From Candidatus Gastranaerophilales bacterium (GTDB taxonomy: Bacteria; Cyanobacteriota; Vampirovibrionia; Gastranaerophilales; Gastranaerophilaceae), in NCBI GenBank assembly GCA_947624975.1, contig CANQMP010000018.1:1-37792 (forward strand): a DNA stretch of 37,792 nucleotides. Direction: 5' to 3'. Position 1 is the stretch's first letter, and each line of letters begins with the position of its first letter. Below, piece by piece: positions 24,878 through 34,100 of this stretch. The notes beneath the pieces were generated by a model that saw only the letters and a list, made by a program, of their open reading frames with translations, searched no databases and was not told the DNA's origin. Both the position numbers and the translations under genes were made by a program.

Positions 24878-25795
24878 ATGAATGAAATTAAAAATGTTTT
24901 GATATGCGGTTTGGGTGCAATAGGTTCGATTTTTGCCGATACGTTGAAAAATTCAAACCTCAAAGTTTTGGTTGACCCCGAACGTTATGAAAGATATTTG
25001 TCCGAACCTTTGGTATTTAACGGAGAACCGCTCAATTTATCTTATATTTTGCCTGATGATAAGTCTTTCAAAGCTGATTTTATCTTAATTGCCACAAAAT
25101 ATGACGGTTTATTTGATGCGATAAAGAATATTGAAAATTTCGTTCACGGTGAAACGCTTATAATGTCTTTGTTAAACGGGGTTACAAGCGAAGATATAAT
25201 TGCGGATAAATACGGGGCTGAACGGGTTATTCCCGCCTATTTTATCGGACACAGTGCCTTCAGAAACGGCAGAAATGTTGTGCAGGACGGAGTTTATAAG
25301 ATTATTTTCGGCTCAGATTATGCTGATAAAATTAAAATCTTGAAAACTTTTTTTGATAAAACAGGTATAAATTATGAGGTTTCCGATGATATTGTGCATT
25401 CCATGTGGGCAAAATTTATGCTTAACATATCCGCAAATCAGATTACGGCCATAAAAGGACAGAATTTTGGCGAATTTCTTGCAGATACTGATTCAATGTC
25501 GCTTGCACTTGCTGTAATGAAAGAAGTGGAATCGATAGCGAAAGCAAAAGGCGTTTCAAATTATAACCTGCTTACGGATGAAACTTTGCAGAGTTTGAAA
25601 AAGATGATTCCTGACGGTAAAACCTCCATGCTGCAAGACATAGAAGCCGGCAGAAAAACCGAAGTCGATATGTTTGCTGGTGTTATTATTGATTACGGCA
25701 AAAAATTCGGTATTAAAACACCTTTAAATGAAATGCTTAAAACAAAAATTCAGGCTATTGAGCGGAAAAATATTTCTCAATCCCGTCTGCAATAG
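24878..25795 (+). CDS. ApbA/PanE family ketopantoate reductase-like protein
   Basis: A 305-residue NADPH-dependent 2-hydroxyacid reductase family member. The N-terminal Rossmann motif is GLGAIGS (11-17). DFILIATKYDGL and LNGVTSEDII are typical of the family, and the C-terminal domain includes DIEAGRKTEVDMFAG, where the family's GRPTEID-like motif sits. Reduction of ketopantoate in pantothenate/CoA synthesis is the standard role, although family members vary in substrate. Its end overlaps the convergent amidase by 41 bp. Confidence 0.92.
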   Translation: MNEIKNVLICGLGAIGSIFADTLKNSNLKVLVDPERYERYLSEPLVFNGEPLNLSYILPDDKSFKADFILIATKYDGLFDAIKNIENFVHGETLIMSLLNGVTSEDIIADKYGAERVIPAYFIGHSAFRNGRNVVQDGVYKIIFGSDYADKIKILKTFFDKTGINYEVSDDIVHSMWAKFMLNISANQITAIKGQNFGEFLADTDSMSLALAVMKEVESIAKAKGVSNYNLLTDETLQSLKKMIPDGKTSMLQDIEAGRKTEVDMFAGVIIDYGKKFGIKTPLNEMLKTKIQAIERKNISQSRLQ

Positions 25796-27095
25796 CTTTT
25801 GCACAAGCTTTTTGGAACTCGGGATTTACGAGTTTTTCGTTATCATCAGGGTTAATCAGATATGCCGTTTCAATTAAAATGCTTAATGCGTTTGTGTTTC
25901 TCACGACCGCAAAGCTTGCCTGTCTGACTTTATCGTCATTTGTTTTTAATTCCGTAAGCATTGTGTTCAAAACGGTATCGGCAAGCGGTTTTGCCTCGTT
26001 ATAGTAATAAAAAACACTCGTTCCGCTGATTTTATTCGGGTCAAGTCCGTCAGGTAATGCGTTTGCATGTATACTTACAAAAATTGCCGCATCATTTTCA
26101 TTTGCGATATCCACTCTCTCTTTTAGCCCGACATACTTGTCATCGGTACGAGTCATGATAACTTTTGCACCTCGTGATTTAAGCTCTTTTTCAAGATATT
26201 TGGAAATTTTAAGGGTAATATCTTTTTCCTCATCACCAAGGCATCCGATAGCACCTTTTTCATAACCGCCATGACCTGCATCGACCGCAATTTTTATATT
26301 CTTTATTTTTTTATGTTTGAGCGGTTTTCTGATTTGTAAAATGAAATCATTTCCCTCATAATGTCCCTTATAGCCGATAAGTTTTTTCCCGTTTGCAGCT
26401 TCTTTGTACGGAAAATCGTGTTTGCAGACCTCATTTGTATTAAAGAATTTTATTGACATTACATCACCTTCAACAATTTCATAGGGAACTTGTTTGTCCA
26501 AATGAAATACAAACGTAAAATAATCCCTGCTGTCTATATAGTCGTATCCTAAAAATTTTGCGGGTGTGATTTCAAAATTTTTAAATTCTTTTACGTTTGA
26601 TTTGGAAATCCAGCCGTAATTATTTTCGGATAAAACTACTCTGTAAAACCAGTTCTTTTCCCCGTCAACGAGTAGCGGAACACCGTTTTGCAAATGTGCC
26701 ATTCTGTTAATTCCGCCGTCAAACGGTGATGAACGCAAAGGTGAACCTTCAGTGCTTACGTAAAAAGAGCGTTTTTTATTATATTGAACAAATTGCTGTG
26801 GTTTGAAGGGAAATTTTATTGCGGGTTTGGTTATCGTATATGTTTGAGATTGGTTTCCCGAGCAGATTACAAATGTATTTTTACCCGAATTGAGTTTCAC
26901 GACATAAGCAAATGCCCCTGTTTTGTGAAGGGGAACGTTCTGCCCGTTGACTGTTAAGGGGGTCTGTGATGAGCCGATAAAGAAAGTGGAATTTGCGTTA
27001 ATCGTCACGTTTGTATTTTTCGGGTAAACGATGTTAAACGCAGAACTTTTTATACCAAAAATAAGTATACAGATTAAGATTAAGAATTTTTTCAT
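25755..27095 (-). CDS. Secreted N-acetylmuramoyl-L-alanine amidase with SH3-like domain
   Basis: A 446-residue cell-wall hydrolase. A signal peptide (1-19) precedes an extracytoplasmic part with an SH3-like domain (SPLRSSPFDGGINRMAHLQNG). The C-terminal Amidase_3 domain follows, with H275 in VDAGHGG, Glu in GDEEKD, H343 in SIHANA and Glu in ILIETAYL as the zinc site and catalytic residues. It cleaves the amide between MurNAc and the stem peptide. The ATG at 27095 is chosen because it begins a signal peptide and has TATAAT exactly 6 nt upstream, whereas upstream starts lie beyond the promoter. Confidence 0.94.
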   Translation of the reverse strand: MKKFLILICILIFGIKSSAFNIVYPKNTNVTINANSTFFIGSSQTPLTVNGQNVPLHKTGAFAYVVKLNSGKNTFVICSGNQSQTYTITKPAIKFPFKPQQFVQYNKKRSFYVSTEGSPLRSSPFDGGINRMAHLQNGVPLLVDGEKNWFYRVVLSENNYGWISKSNVKEFKNFEITPAKFLGYDYIDSRDYFTFVFHLDKQVPYEIVEGDVMSIKFFNTNEVCKHDFPYKEAANGKKLIGYKGHYEGNDFILQIRKPLKHKKIKNIKIAVDAGHGGYEKGAIGCLGDEEKDITLKISKYLEKELKSRGAKVIMTRTDDKYVGLKERVDIANENDAAIFVSIHANALPDGLDPNKISGTSVFYYYNEAKPLADTVLNTMLTELKTNDDKVRQASFAVVRNTNALSILIETAYLINPDDNEKLVNPEFQKACAKAIADGIEKYFSAQ

Positions 27096-27101
27096 ATTAT
27101 C

Positions 27102-27107
27102 ATTATA
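27102..27107 (-). promoter_or_regulatory. -10 box of the amidase gene, leaderless
   Basis: On the minus strand TATAAT is followed by exactly 6 nt and the ATG at 27095. Confidence 0.6.
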
Positions 27108-27174
27108 TACAAAAAGCATGGATTTTGAATTTATTTTGGTATCTTTTATATTAAGATTTTGAAACTGCATAGTA

Positions 27175-27203
27175 TTGACAATTATAAAATTGTACTTTAG
27201 AAT
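27175..27203 (+). promoter_or_regulatory. Strong promoter of the poly-G glycosyltransferase, leaderless
   Basis: A perfect TTGACA (27175-27180), a 17-bp spacer and TAGAAT (27198-27203) are followed by exactly 6 nt and ATG 27210. No Shine-Dalgarno is present. This is the clearest leaderless case in the window. Confidence 0.75.
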
Positions 27204-27209
27204 ATTCAC

Positions 27210-28112
27210 ATGAACGGATTAGTTTTATTTATAAAAAATTTGTGTTATCTTACGAAATTCAGTTTAAAATCCAGATTATTGTCTTGTTTCCCTGAAATAA
27301 CTTATGATGAAATGGTTGCGGATATTTTATATAAAATTCCGCTTGATATTATAAAAAGACCAATTATTTGCTCGAAAACTGACACTATTCGTAGCCTTTA
27401 TCGGGGGGGGGGGGGGGGGGGGGGGGGGCTATCGCGCTTTGGAGACGGCGAGATACAAATAATTGAAGGTTTCGGTATTCCATTTCAAGAATACGACGAA
27501 GTATTGTCCCGTAGGTTGAGAGAAATACTGACGGGTGAGCAGAAAAATCTTCGTGTAGCTATTAATAATTCCTATTTTAATAACATAGATGTTATTAAAT
27601 CTCAATCAAATGAAGTTAGCCGACGTTTTAGTTTTTATTCAATACCGTTATTCAGAAGAAAACTTTTAAAGTATATAGATTACAATAAGACTTATTACGA
27701 TTCGGAAATAACCGGTGTTGACAAAACTAACAAGGAAGAAGCGGAAATATATTTCAGTCTTGTTAGAAAAATTTGGGATAATAAAAAAGTTCTTATTGTT
27801 TGTTGTGAGAATGCTTTTAAATCTCTTAAATATAATATTTTTGATAATGCATGTAAACAAGATGTTTTGTATATTCCTAATAAAAATGCGTTTAGAGTTT
27901 ATCAGAAAACTTTAGATGTTATGAAAACTTATGATAAAGATACTATAATAATTTTAATGGCAGGACCTACTGCCAGTGTTTGGGCGTCTGATTTAACATC
28001 GTTGGGATATTGTGCACTGGATTTGGGGCATTTGGCAAAAAGCTATGACCATTTTAAGAGAGATATTCCTGTTTCGGGGCAAAATATAAAAAGTTTCTTT
28101 GCTCCCGATTAA
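27210..28112 (+). CDS. GT-D fold (SP_1767-type) glycosyltransferase, probably phase variable
   Basis: A 300-residue protein whose SRFGDGE motif (residues 75-81) is typical of GT-D fold/DUF1792 glycosyltransferases, which add a sugar to a surface glycan or glycoprotein. The later VLIVCCENAFKSLKYNIFDNACKQ and IIILMAGPTASVWASDLTSLGYCALDLGHL also fit this family. A run of 26 G lies right before the motif and encodes eight glycines (66-73). At this length the frame is open; one base more or fewer gives a stop about 12 codons beyond the tract. It is next to rimO and a flippase and likely acts on a cell-surface polysaccharide. Confidence 0.9.
   Translation: MNGLVLFIKNLCYLTKFSLKSRLLSCFPEITYDEMVADILYKIPLDIIKRPIICSKTDTIRSLYRGGGGGGGGLSRFGDGEIQIIEGFGIPFQEYDEVLSRRLREILTGEQKNLRVAINNSYFNNIDVIKSQSNEVSRRFSFYSIPLFRRKLLKYIDYNKTYYDSEITGVDKTNKEEAEIYFSLVRKIWDNKKVLIVCCENAFKSLKYNIFDNACKQDVLYIPNKNAFRVYQKTLDVMKTYDKDTIIILMAGPTASVWASDLTSLGYCALDLGHLAKSYDHFKRDIPVSGQNIKSFFAPD
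27403..27428 (+). repeat. 26-nt poly-G tract (candidate contingency locus)
   Basis: An uninterrupted run of 26 G inside the glycosyltransferase gene. It encodes the last two bases of an Arg codon and eight Gly codons. A frame shift of either sign ends translation near residue 84, so slipped-strand changes would switch the enzyme off. Confidence 0.9.
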
Positions 28113-28172
28113 ACAAATTTATCCTGATAACTTATTCACATTAGAGTTTATTTATGTTAATCTGACTTCGTT

Positions 28173-29477
28173 ATGAAAATTGCTTTATTAAATCATGGTT
28201 GTGCAAAAAATCTCGTAGACAGCGAGTTAATGCTCGGAATGCTTGCTCAAAAAGGGCATGAAGTTACTTTAGATGAGAATGAGGCGGATATTGTTGTTAT
28301 TAACACCTGCTCATTTATCCATGACGCCGAACAGGAATCCGTTCAGACAATTTTACAGGTTGCTCAAAACGGTAAAAAAGTTATCGTAACGGGTTGTTTA
28401 CCCCAAAAATATAAAGGCGATTTAAAAAAAGCAATTCCTGAGATAGCGGGCATGGTCGGAACTTCGGATATAAAAGAAATTGTCGAAGTGGTTGAACAAA
28501 TAGCTCAAAATAAAAATTACGTTTCAAAAGTTTCCGAAAAACCCGACTATATTTATCCTGAAAACATTGAACGCCAGCAAATTACAGTTGGCGCAAGCTC
28601 TTATATAAAGATCGCCGACGGATGCAATTACCACTGCGGATATTGCATTATCCCGAATTTACGCGGCGAATACCATTCAAGAACTATGGAAAGCATTATC
28701 GACGAAGCAAAAGCACTTGTCAAAAAAGGTGTAACGGAAATTGTGCTCATAGCTCAGGATACCACAAGTTACGGAATTGATTTGTACGGTAGGCAGGCAC
28801 TCCCTGAATTGCTCGAAAAGTTAAACCAAATAGAAGGACTCGGCTGGATAAGAATTCTTTATGCTTACCCTTCGCAGATTAGCGATGAACTTATTGACGC
28901 AATAGCAAGACTGGACAAGGTTGTTAAGTATATTGATTTACCGCTTCAACATTCTAATGCTGAAATCTTAAAGGCGATGCGCAGACCCGTTATGGATTAT
29001 GAGGCTTTAATAAAGAAAATCCGTGATAAAATACCCGATGTAGCAATAAGAACAGCTTTTATAGTCGGTTATCCCGGTGAAACCGATGAACAATTCAACG
29101 AACTTTTTGAATTTGTTAAACGTACAAGATTTGAAAAAATGGGCGTGTTTGAATATTCACGGGAAAAAAACACGGTTTCATACTCCATGACCGAACAAGT
29201 TCCCGCAAAAATAAAAAAACAACGCAGAAATAAACTCATGAAGCTTCAACAAAAGATTTCTCGCCAAATTAACGATTCTTATGTCGGAAAAGTTATCCCC
29301 TGTATTGTCGAAGGATACACCGATGACGGCGTTGTTTTGATGCGTTCAGAGCATGACGCTCCCGAAATTGACGGTATGGTTTACGCATCTTCCGTTGAAA
29401 ATGTTGTTCCAGGAGATATTGAAAACGTGCTTATAGAGCGTGCTGACGAGTATGATTTATTTGGGATTTTACAATAA
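28173..29477 (+). CDS. rimO: Ribosomal protein S12 methylthiotransferase RimO
   Basis: A 434-residue radical-SAM methylthiotransferase that modifies the conserved Asp of ribosomal protein S12. The start GCAKNLVDSELMLGML is diagnostic for RimO. The radical-SAM site is C151-x3-C155-x2-C158 (DGCNYHCGYCIIP), and a TRAM domain is at the C-terminus. The promoter TTCACA-17-TAATCT leaves a leader of only about 3 nt. It is the second methylthiotransferase here after mtaB. Confidence 0.96.
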   Translation: MKIALLNHGCAKNLVDSELMLGMLAQKGHEVTLDENEADIVVINTCSFIHDAEQESVQTILQVAQNGKKVIVTGCLPQKYKGDLKKAIPEIAGMVGTSDIKEIVEVVEQIAQNKNYVSKVSEKPDYIYPENIERQQITVGASSYIKIADGCNYHCGYCIIPNLRGEYHSRTMESIIDEAKALVKKGVTEIVLIAQDTTSYGIDLYGRQALPELLEKLNQIEGLGWIRILYAYPSQISDELIDAIARLDKVVKYIDLPLQHSNAEILKAMRRPVMDYEALIKKIRDKIPDVAIRTAFIVGYPGETDEQFNELFEFVKRTRFEKMGVFEYSREKNTVSYSMTEQVPAKIKKQRRNKLMKLQQKISRQINDSYVGKVIPCIVEGYTDDGVVLMRSEHDAPEIDGMVYASSVENVVPGDIENVLIERADEYDLFGILQ

Positions 29478-29496
29478 ATGAATATTGTAGTATAAG
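29468..29496 (+). promoter_or_regulatory. Promoter of the flippase gene, leaderless
   Basis: TTTACA (29468-29473), a 17-bp spacer and TATAAG (29491-29496) are followed by exactly 6 nt and the ATG at 29503. The -35 lies inside the end of rimO. Confidence 0.65.
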
Positions 29497-29502
29497 TAAT
29501 AT

Positions 29503-30954
29503 ATGGAATATGTAGAAAACAAAAAAGCGGAAGAAGAACAATTAAAGGCGATTTTTAAAGATATGGCGAAGTATTCGCCCTCTAAAATTTGCGGCATGCT
29601 CGGAAATGCAATTATTATACCCGTTTATACAAGTTTGCTTTCACCTGAACAATATGGGTTGTATTCTTTGTCTATCGCGGTTCTTTCTTTTTTGTGTATA
29701 CTTTTTTCCGACTGGGTAGGACTTTCAGGGTTAAGATTTTTTAAACATCATCAGATGATGCAGGATATGCCGAAATATCTTACGACTCTCGTTACCATGC
29801 TCGCATCAAATATCTTTTTGATGTTTGTTTTGTCCTACATTTTCAGACAGAATTTTTACAATTTCTTCCATATTCCTGTTAAATACTTTTTCGCAATTTT
29901 GTTTTTAATAATTCCTGTTGCGATAAGAGCTTTGTTGTTCCAGCTTTTGAGGGCACAGTTGAAATCGCTTTCATTTACGGTTTCAACTATCGCAAACCAA
30001 TTCATGACAATTCTTTTATCAATTTTCTTTGTAAAAGTTTTCAACATGGGTGCGATCGCACTGCTTTTAGGCATGGCGGTTTCGATAACATTAACGGATT
30101 TACTTTTAATTTATCAAAGCAATTTGATTTCTTGGTTTAAGCTTCAAAAAATCGAATGGCATTCGGTTTTGCCGATTATGGTATACGGAGTACCTATTGC
30201 CGCAACATCTTTGAGCGCATGGATAATAAATCAAAGTAACAAATTCATCATGAACAGTATCCACGGATTTTCTCAGGTGGGACTTGTCGGAGTCGCTTAC
30301 GGACTGACTTTTTCGTTGCTATTAACTATATTTTCAATAATTACTGTTGCCGCCATTCCTCGAATTATCAACATGTATGAGGAAAAAATTGACGTAAGAC
30401 GTATAATTTCAAGGTTTACGGGATATTTTATCCTTTTGGGGTTGCCTGTAATAACAGTCATTTCGATTTATTCAACCGATTATGTAAGCATGCTTTCCTC
30501 AAACGACAAATTCATCGACGCATGCAAACTAATTCCCTACTTTGCTTTCGGTTCGTTTTTCATGGCACTTACAGATTATACGACACTGCAATATCATCTT
30601 GCCAATAAAACTTATATTGATTTTATTATAAAGCTTACATCGGGAATAATCGGGGTAATTTTGAATATTGTTTTAATCCCGAAATACGGGCTTGTCGGGG
30701 TCGGAATTGCGACTTTCGGAGCAAATTTCCTTTACTTTTTATTCAGCACAATAATTGTTTTGCCGAATTTAGGGTTGATGTATCCCGTTTTAACGCTTAC
30801 GAGAATACTTATTGCATATATTCCGTTCGGAATTCTTTATTATCTTTTTCAAAAGTCGAATTTCCCAGCATTATTTGAAATGCTGACATTGTTGGCGGTT
30901 TTCTACGGTGTTTATTTTTCACTCGCAAAAACAGTTTTGAAAAGAACAGAATAG
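29503..30954 (+). CDS. Polysaccharide biosynthesis flippase (Wzx-type, MOP superfamily)
   Basis: A 483-residue membrane protein with about 12-14 hydrophobic segments. It starts with a polar acidic segment (residues 1-20), then SKICGMLGNAIIIPVYTSLLSPEQYGLYSL, the typical N-terminus of Wzx/polysaccharide-export proteins. Such proteins flip lipid-linked sugar units across the inner membrane. It has its own leaderless promoter beginning in rimO. With the GT-D glycosyltransferase nearby it suggests a surface-glycan pathway, but no polymerase or ligase gene is visible. Confidence 0.9.
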   Translation: MEYVENKKAEEEQLKAIFKDMAKYSPSKICGMLGNAIIIPVYTSLLSPEQYGLYSLSIAVLSFLCILFSDWVGLSGLRFFKHHQMMQDMPKYLTTLVTMLASNIFLMFVLSYIFRQNFYNFFHIPVKYFFAILFLIIPVAIRALLFQLLRAQLKSLSFTVSTIANQFMTILLSIFFVKVFNMGAIALLLGMAVSITLTDLLLIYQSNLISWFKLQKIEWHSVLPIMVYGVPIAATSLSAWIINQSNKFIMNSIHGFSQVGLVGVAYGLTFSLLLTIFSIITVAAIPRIINMYEEKIDVRRIISRFTGYFILLGLPVITVISIYSTDYVSMLSSNDKFIDACKLIPYFAFGSFFMALTDYTTLQYHLANKTYIDFIIKLTSGIIGVILNIVLIPKYGLVGVGIATFGANFLYFLFSTIIVLPNLGLMYPVLTLTRILIAYIPFGILYYLFQKSNFPALFEMLTLLAVFYGVYFSLAKTVLKRTE

Positions 30955-30980
30955 ATATTTTTCTTAACATTTTTTTATAA

Positions 30981-31010
30981 ACCCGCAAAAATTTTTTTTA
31001 CGGGTCTTTT
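30981..31010 (+). terminator. Intrinsic terminator after the flippase gene
   Basis: ACCCG (30981-30985) pairs with CGGGT (31001-31005), with A5/T5 pairing inside the loop, followed by CTTTTATTT. Confidence 0.7.
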
Positions 31011-31020
31011 ATTTCGTATT

Positions 31021-31036
31021 CATGTTATCGGACATG
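31021..31036. promoter_or_regulatory. Palindrome upstream of the adhesin gene
   Basis: CATGT - TATCGG - ACATG. It lies about 100 bp before the adhesin start, between the terminator and the ribosome site. It could be an operator; no confident -10/-35 could be assigned to the adhesin gene. Confidence 0.3.
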
Positions 31037-31134
31037 AAATTTATTAAAAAATCGTAATAAAAAATGGAAAAAAAGTTTTGCTCTTGGTAGTATTAAGTTA
31101 CTGGAAAAATATAAAAATTTGAAAGGAAAATAAA

Positions 31135-34100
31135 ATGATTCAGATTAAAAATGTGAAAAGGAAAACATTTGCTTCAGCGTTGACTCTCTGTTTCTTTTTG
31201 CAACAGTCTTTTTGCTTGGAAGTAATGGCTCAAAGTTATATCCCGGGTGTTACGGCAACTCCGGGGGCGAGTGGTACGGGTAATGTATTTGATATTTATC
31301 CCGATGCTACACACGAAAGCGGTATTGGTTTCAAAAAAGGCCCGAACTTTGACCTTGATGCAGGTGATGTAGCTAATTTTTATTTCTATGATAAAGGGCA
31401 TACAGACAGAAATATACACACCTTTTTAAATCTTATTGATGATCAGGTAAATATTAACGGTATAATTAATACCTTGGGTAAAGACGGTCACTTTAGCAAC
31501 GGACATTTGGTATTTATTTCTCCGAAAGGTGTAGTTGTCGGTCAAAGCGGCGTATTGAATGTCGGATCTTTATCAATTTATACACCTGATGAGGAATCGT
31601 ATAAAAAATATCAAGGCTCGGTAAGAGTAAATTCACAAGCCTCAAAGTATGAAGAAGTTTTAGGTAAAGGCACGGGTAAGGCTGACATAAAAGGTAATGT
31701 TTTTGCACGTGATTTTATAAAAATCAGTGCTGCTGATGTTGATATTTCAGGAAGTATGTTCAGCGGTCTTGGCAATAATTCACAGGTTCTGAGTTACAAC
31801 AATTCAAAATTATTTGATTCTCTGGTAAATACGGATGGTTTACTCACAGGTAATCACGTAACAACTGACAAAGGTTCAATTAAAATTGTGTCTTATGGTA
31901 CTGCTGATAATAACGGCACAAATATTTCAGGTAATCTCGGAAATTACGGCGCAGGCGATATTACTGTTGAAAACACAGCTAAAGGCGGCGTAAAAGTTTC
32001 GGGTATTGTTAAAAACTTTAACGGCAATATTGATATCAAAAGTTCAAATTCAAATGTTGTAATCGGCAATACACAGTCAGGTAAAAAAGATTTCGTTGAT
32101 GCAAGCGGAAACGTTAAAATTGCTGTTGAAAATGGTAGTATTTTAAATGCAGGAACTTCTGCAAATCTCATAAAAGCAGGCGGTAATCTTGATATGTCTG
32201 CTAAAAACGGTTCAATAGGCACAGAAGTAGGACCTTGTGCAGGCGGAGTTTGTACCGGACTAGGGAAAAACGCAAGAGATTTGACAAAATCAGTTAACGT
32301 TAATGTTAAAAACAACGTCAAAGCCGTAAGTTCAGGCACTGGTTCTCTTGTAAATATAGCAAGTTTGGACAGCAACTTAAATGTTGACCAAATCAAAGCT
32401 GACGGCAGAGTTATTCTTCTTGCTGACGGCAGCAACGGTGACCACAGCATAAGAAATTATAACATTGTTAACAGAGGTTCTGACGGAACACCGAATGTTG
32501 AAGGCTCGACAATTTCTATTATCGCAAGCGGAAGCATCGGTGAAAACGGCAAGGCATTGACTTTCAGACAGAATAACGCGAATGTAACTCAATTCTATGG
32601 TGATAAAGCTTCAGAAAATCACCACTTCCTTGAGAATAAACCTCAAAACGGCGTTGATATGCTTGCTAATAAAGATATTAACGTAAAAGGCTTGGATTCA
32701 GCCAACGGACAAAAAGTTGATACAAGAGTTTGTTCGATGATTTCAAGAGAAGGAAGTGTAAATGCCGAATTTTCAGGAAATGTTTATATAGAAGAAATTA
32801 CCGCTAAAAATAACGTAGAGTTAACTACACGCGGTAAAAATTTACTCATTGATACTCTCGGTAAAACCAAAAAATACGAAAATAGCGACTATTTAGGTGA
32901 TAATGATAAAAATATTGCTCCGCAAAAAGCTGTCTTAAAAGCACTGGATTTGGGTAGCTACAAATCACCAAACGAAGCTTCTGACTATCAACACGCCGCA
33001 GATTCAACAGTTGTGGTTAAAGAAGGCTACATTAAAGGCACGGGTGAAGGCAGACCGTCAAAAAATCAGGATGTTACAATAGTTGCAGACAACGCTTATA
33101 TCGGTGGTTATTACTTTAACATGGGTAAACACAGAGGTGAAGGTAAAAAGTCTACTGTAACTTCTGATTCAACTACCTCAAAACTGGTTAACCCTGATGA
33201 CAGCAGTAAGGAAGTATCAATAAGAGTCAGTGCGGTAAGACCTGAAGATGTAAAGGCTGTAGGCGGAGATGAAGAAGAACAAACTGCTGCAGGCAAAAAC
33301 GGACGTAACTATTATTACGGCGGAAGTTCACAGGGTGATGATCCTCATTATGACGGTGTTGAAGAAGGAGAAGAAAAAGGTGGTAAGGATGACGATGATA
33401 ACATAGTTATTCCTGAGGAGAAAAAGGATTCTGATACTGATTCAGATACCGATACCGACACAGATACAGACACTGACACAGATACAGATACAGATACAGA
33501 CACTGACACAGATACAGATACGGACACTGACACAGATACAGATACAGACACTGACACTGATACAGACACTGATACCGATACAGATACCGATACCGATACA
33601 GATACGGACACTGACACAGATACAGATACAGATACAGACACTGACACAGACACTGATACAGACACTGATACCGATATAGATACCGATACAGATACGGACA
33701 CAGACACTGATACAGATACCGATACCGATACAGATACGGACACTGACACAGATACTGATACGGATACAGACACAGACACTGATACAGACACGGACACTGA
33801 CACAGATACTGATACGGATACAGACACAGACACTGATACCGATACAGATACGGATGAAGACAACGATGGCGATGTTACAACAAGACCTAATATCTCACTT
33901 GACTTCAAGGATACATACAGACAGCAGGTTTCAAACGATATAATAACTGCAAATGACAAACGTCAGTATATGAGATTTAGCACAAGTGACAGTTCAACAC
34001 CGATTATTTTGTCTGATAACTCTCAAATTTCCTCCGTACTTGATATTTCAAGAGGCGGTATGGCAGTTGCTCACAACAACAATGTCAGAGTCGGAGATGT

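Noticed and set aside
33348..33959. Long minus-strand frame encoding Ser-Val repeats
   Set aside because: It is the complement of the Asp-Thr repeat of the adhesin gene and has no start signals of its own.
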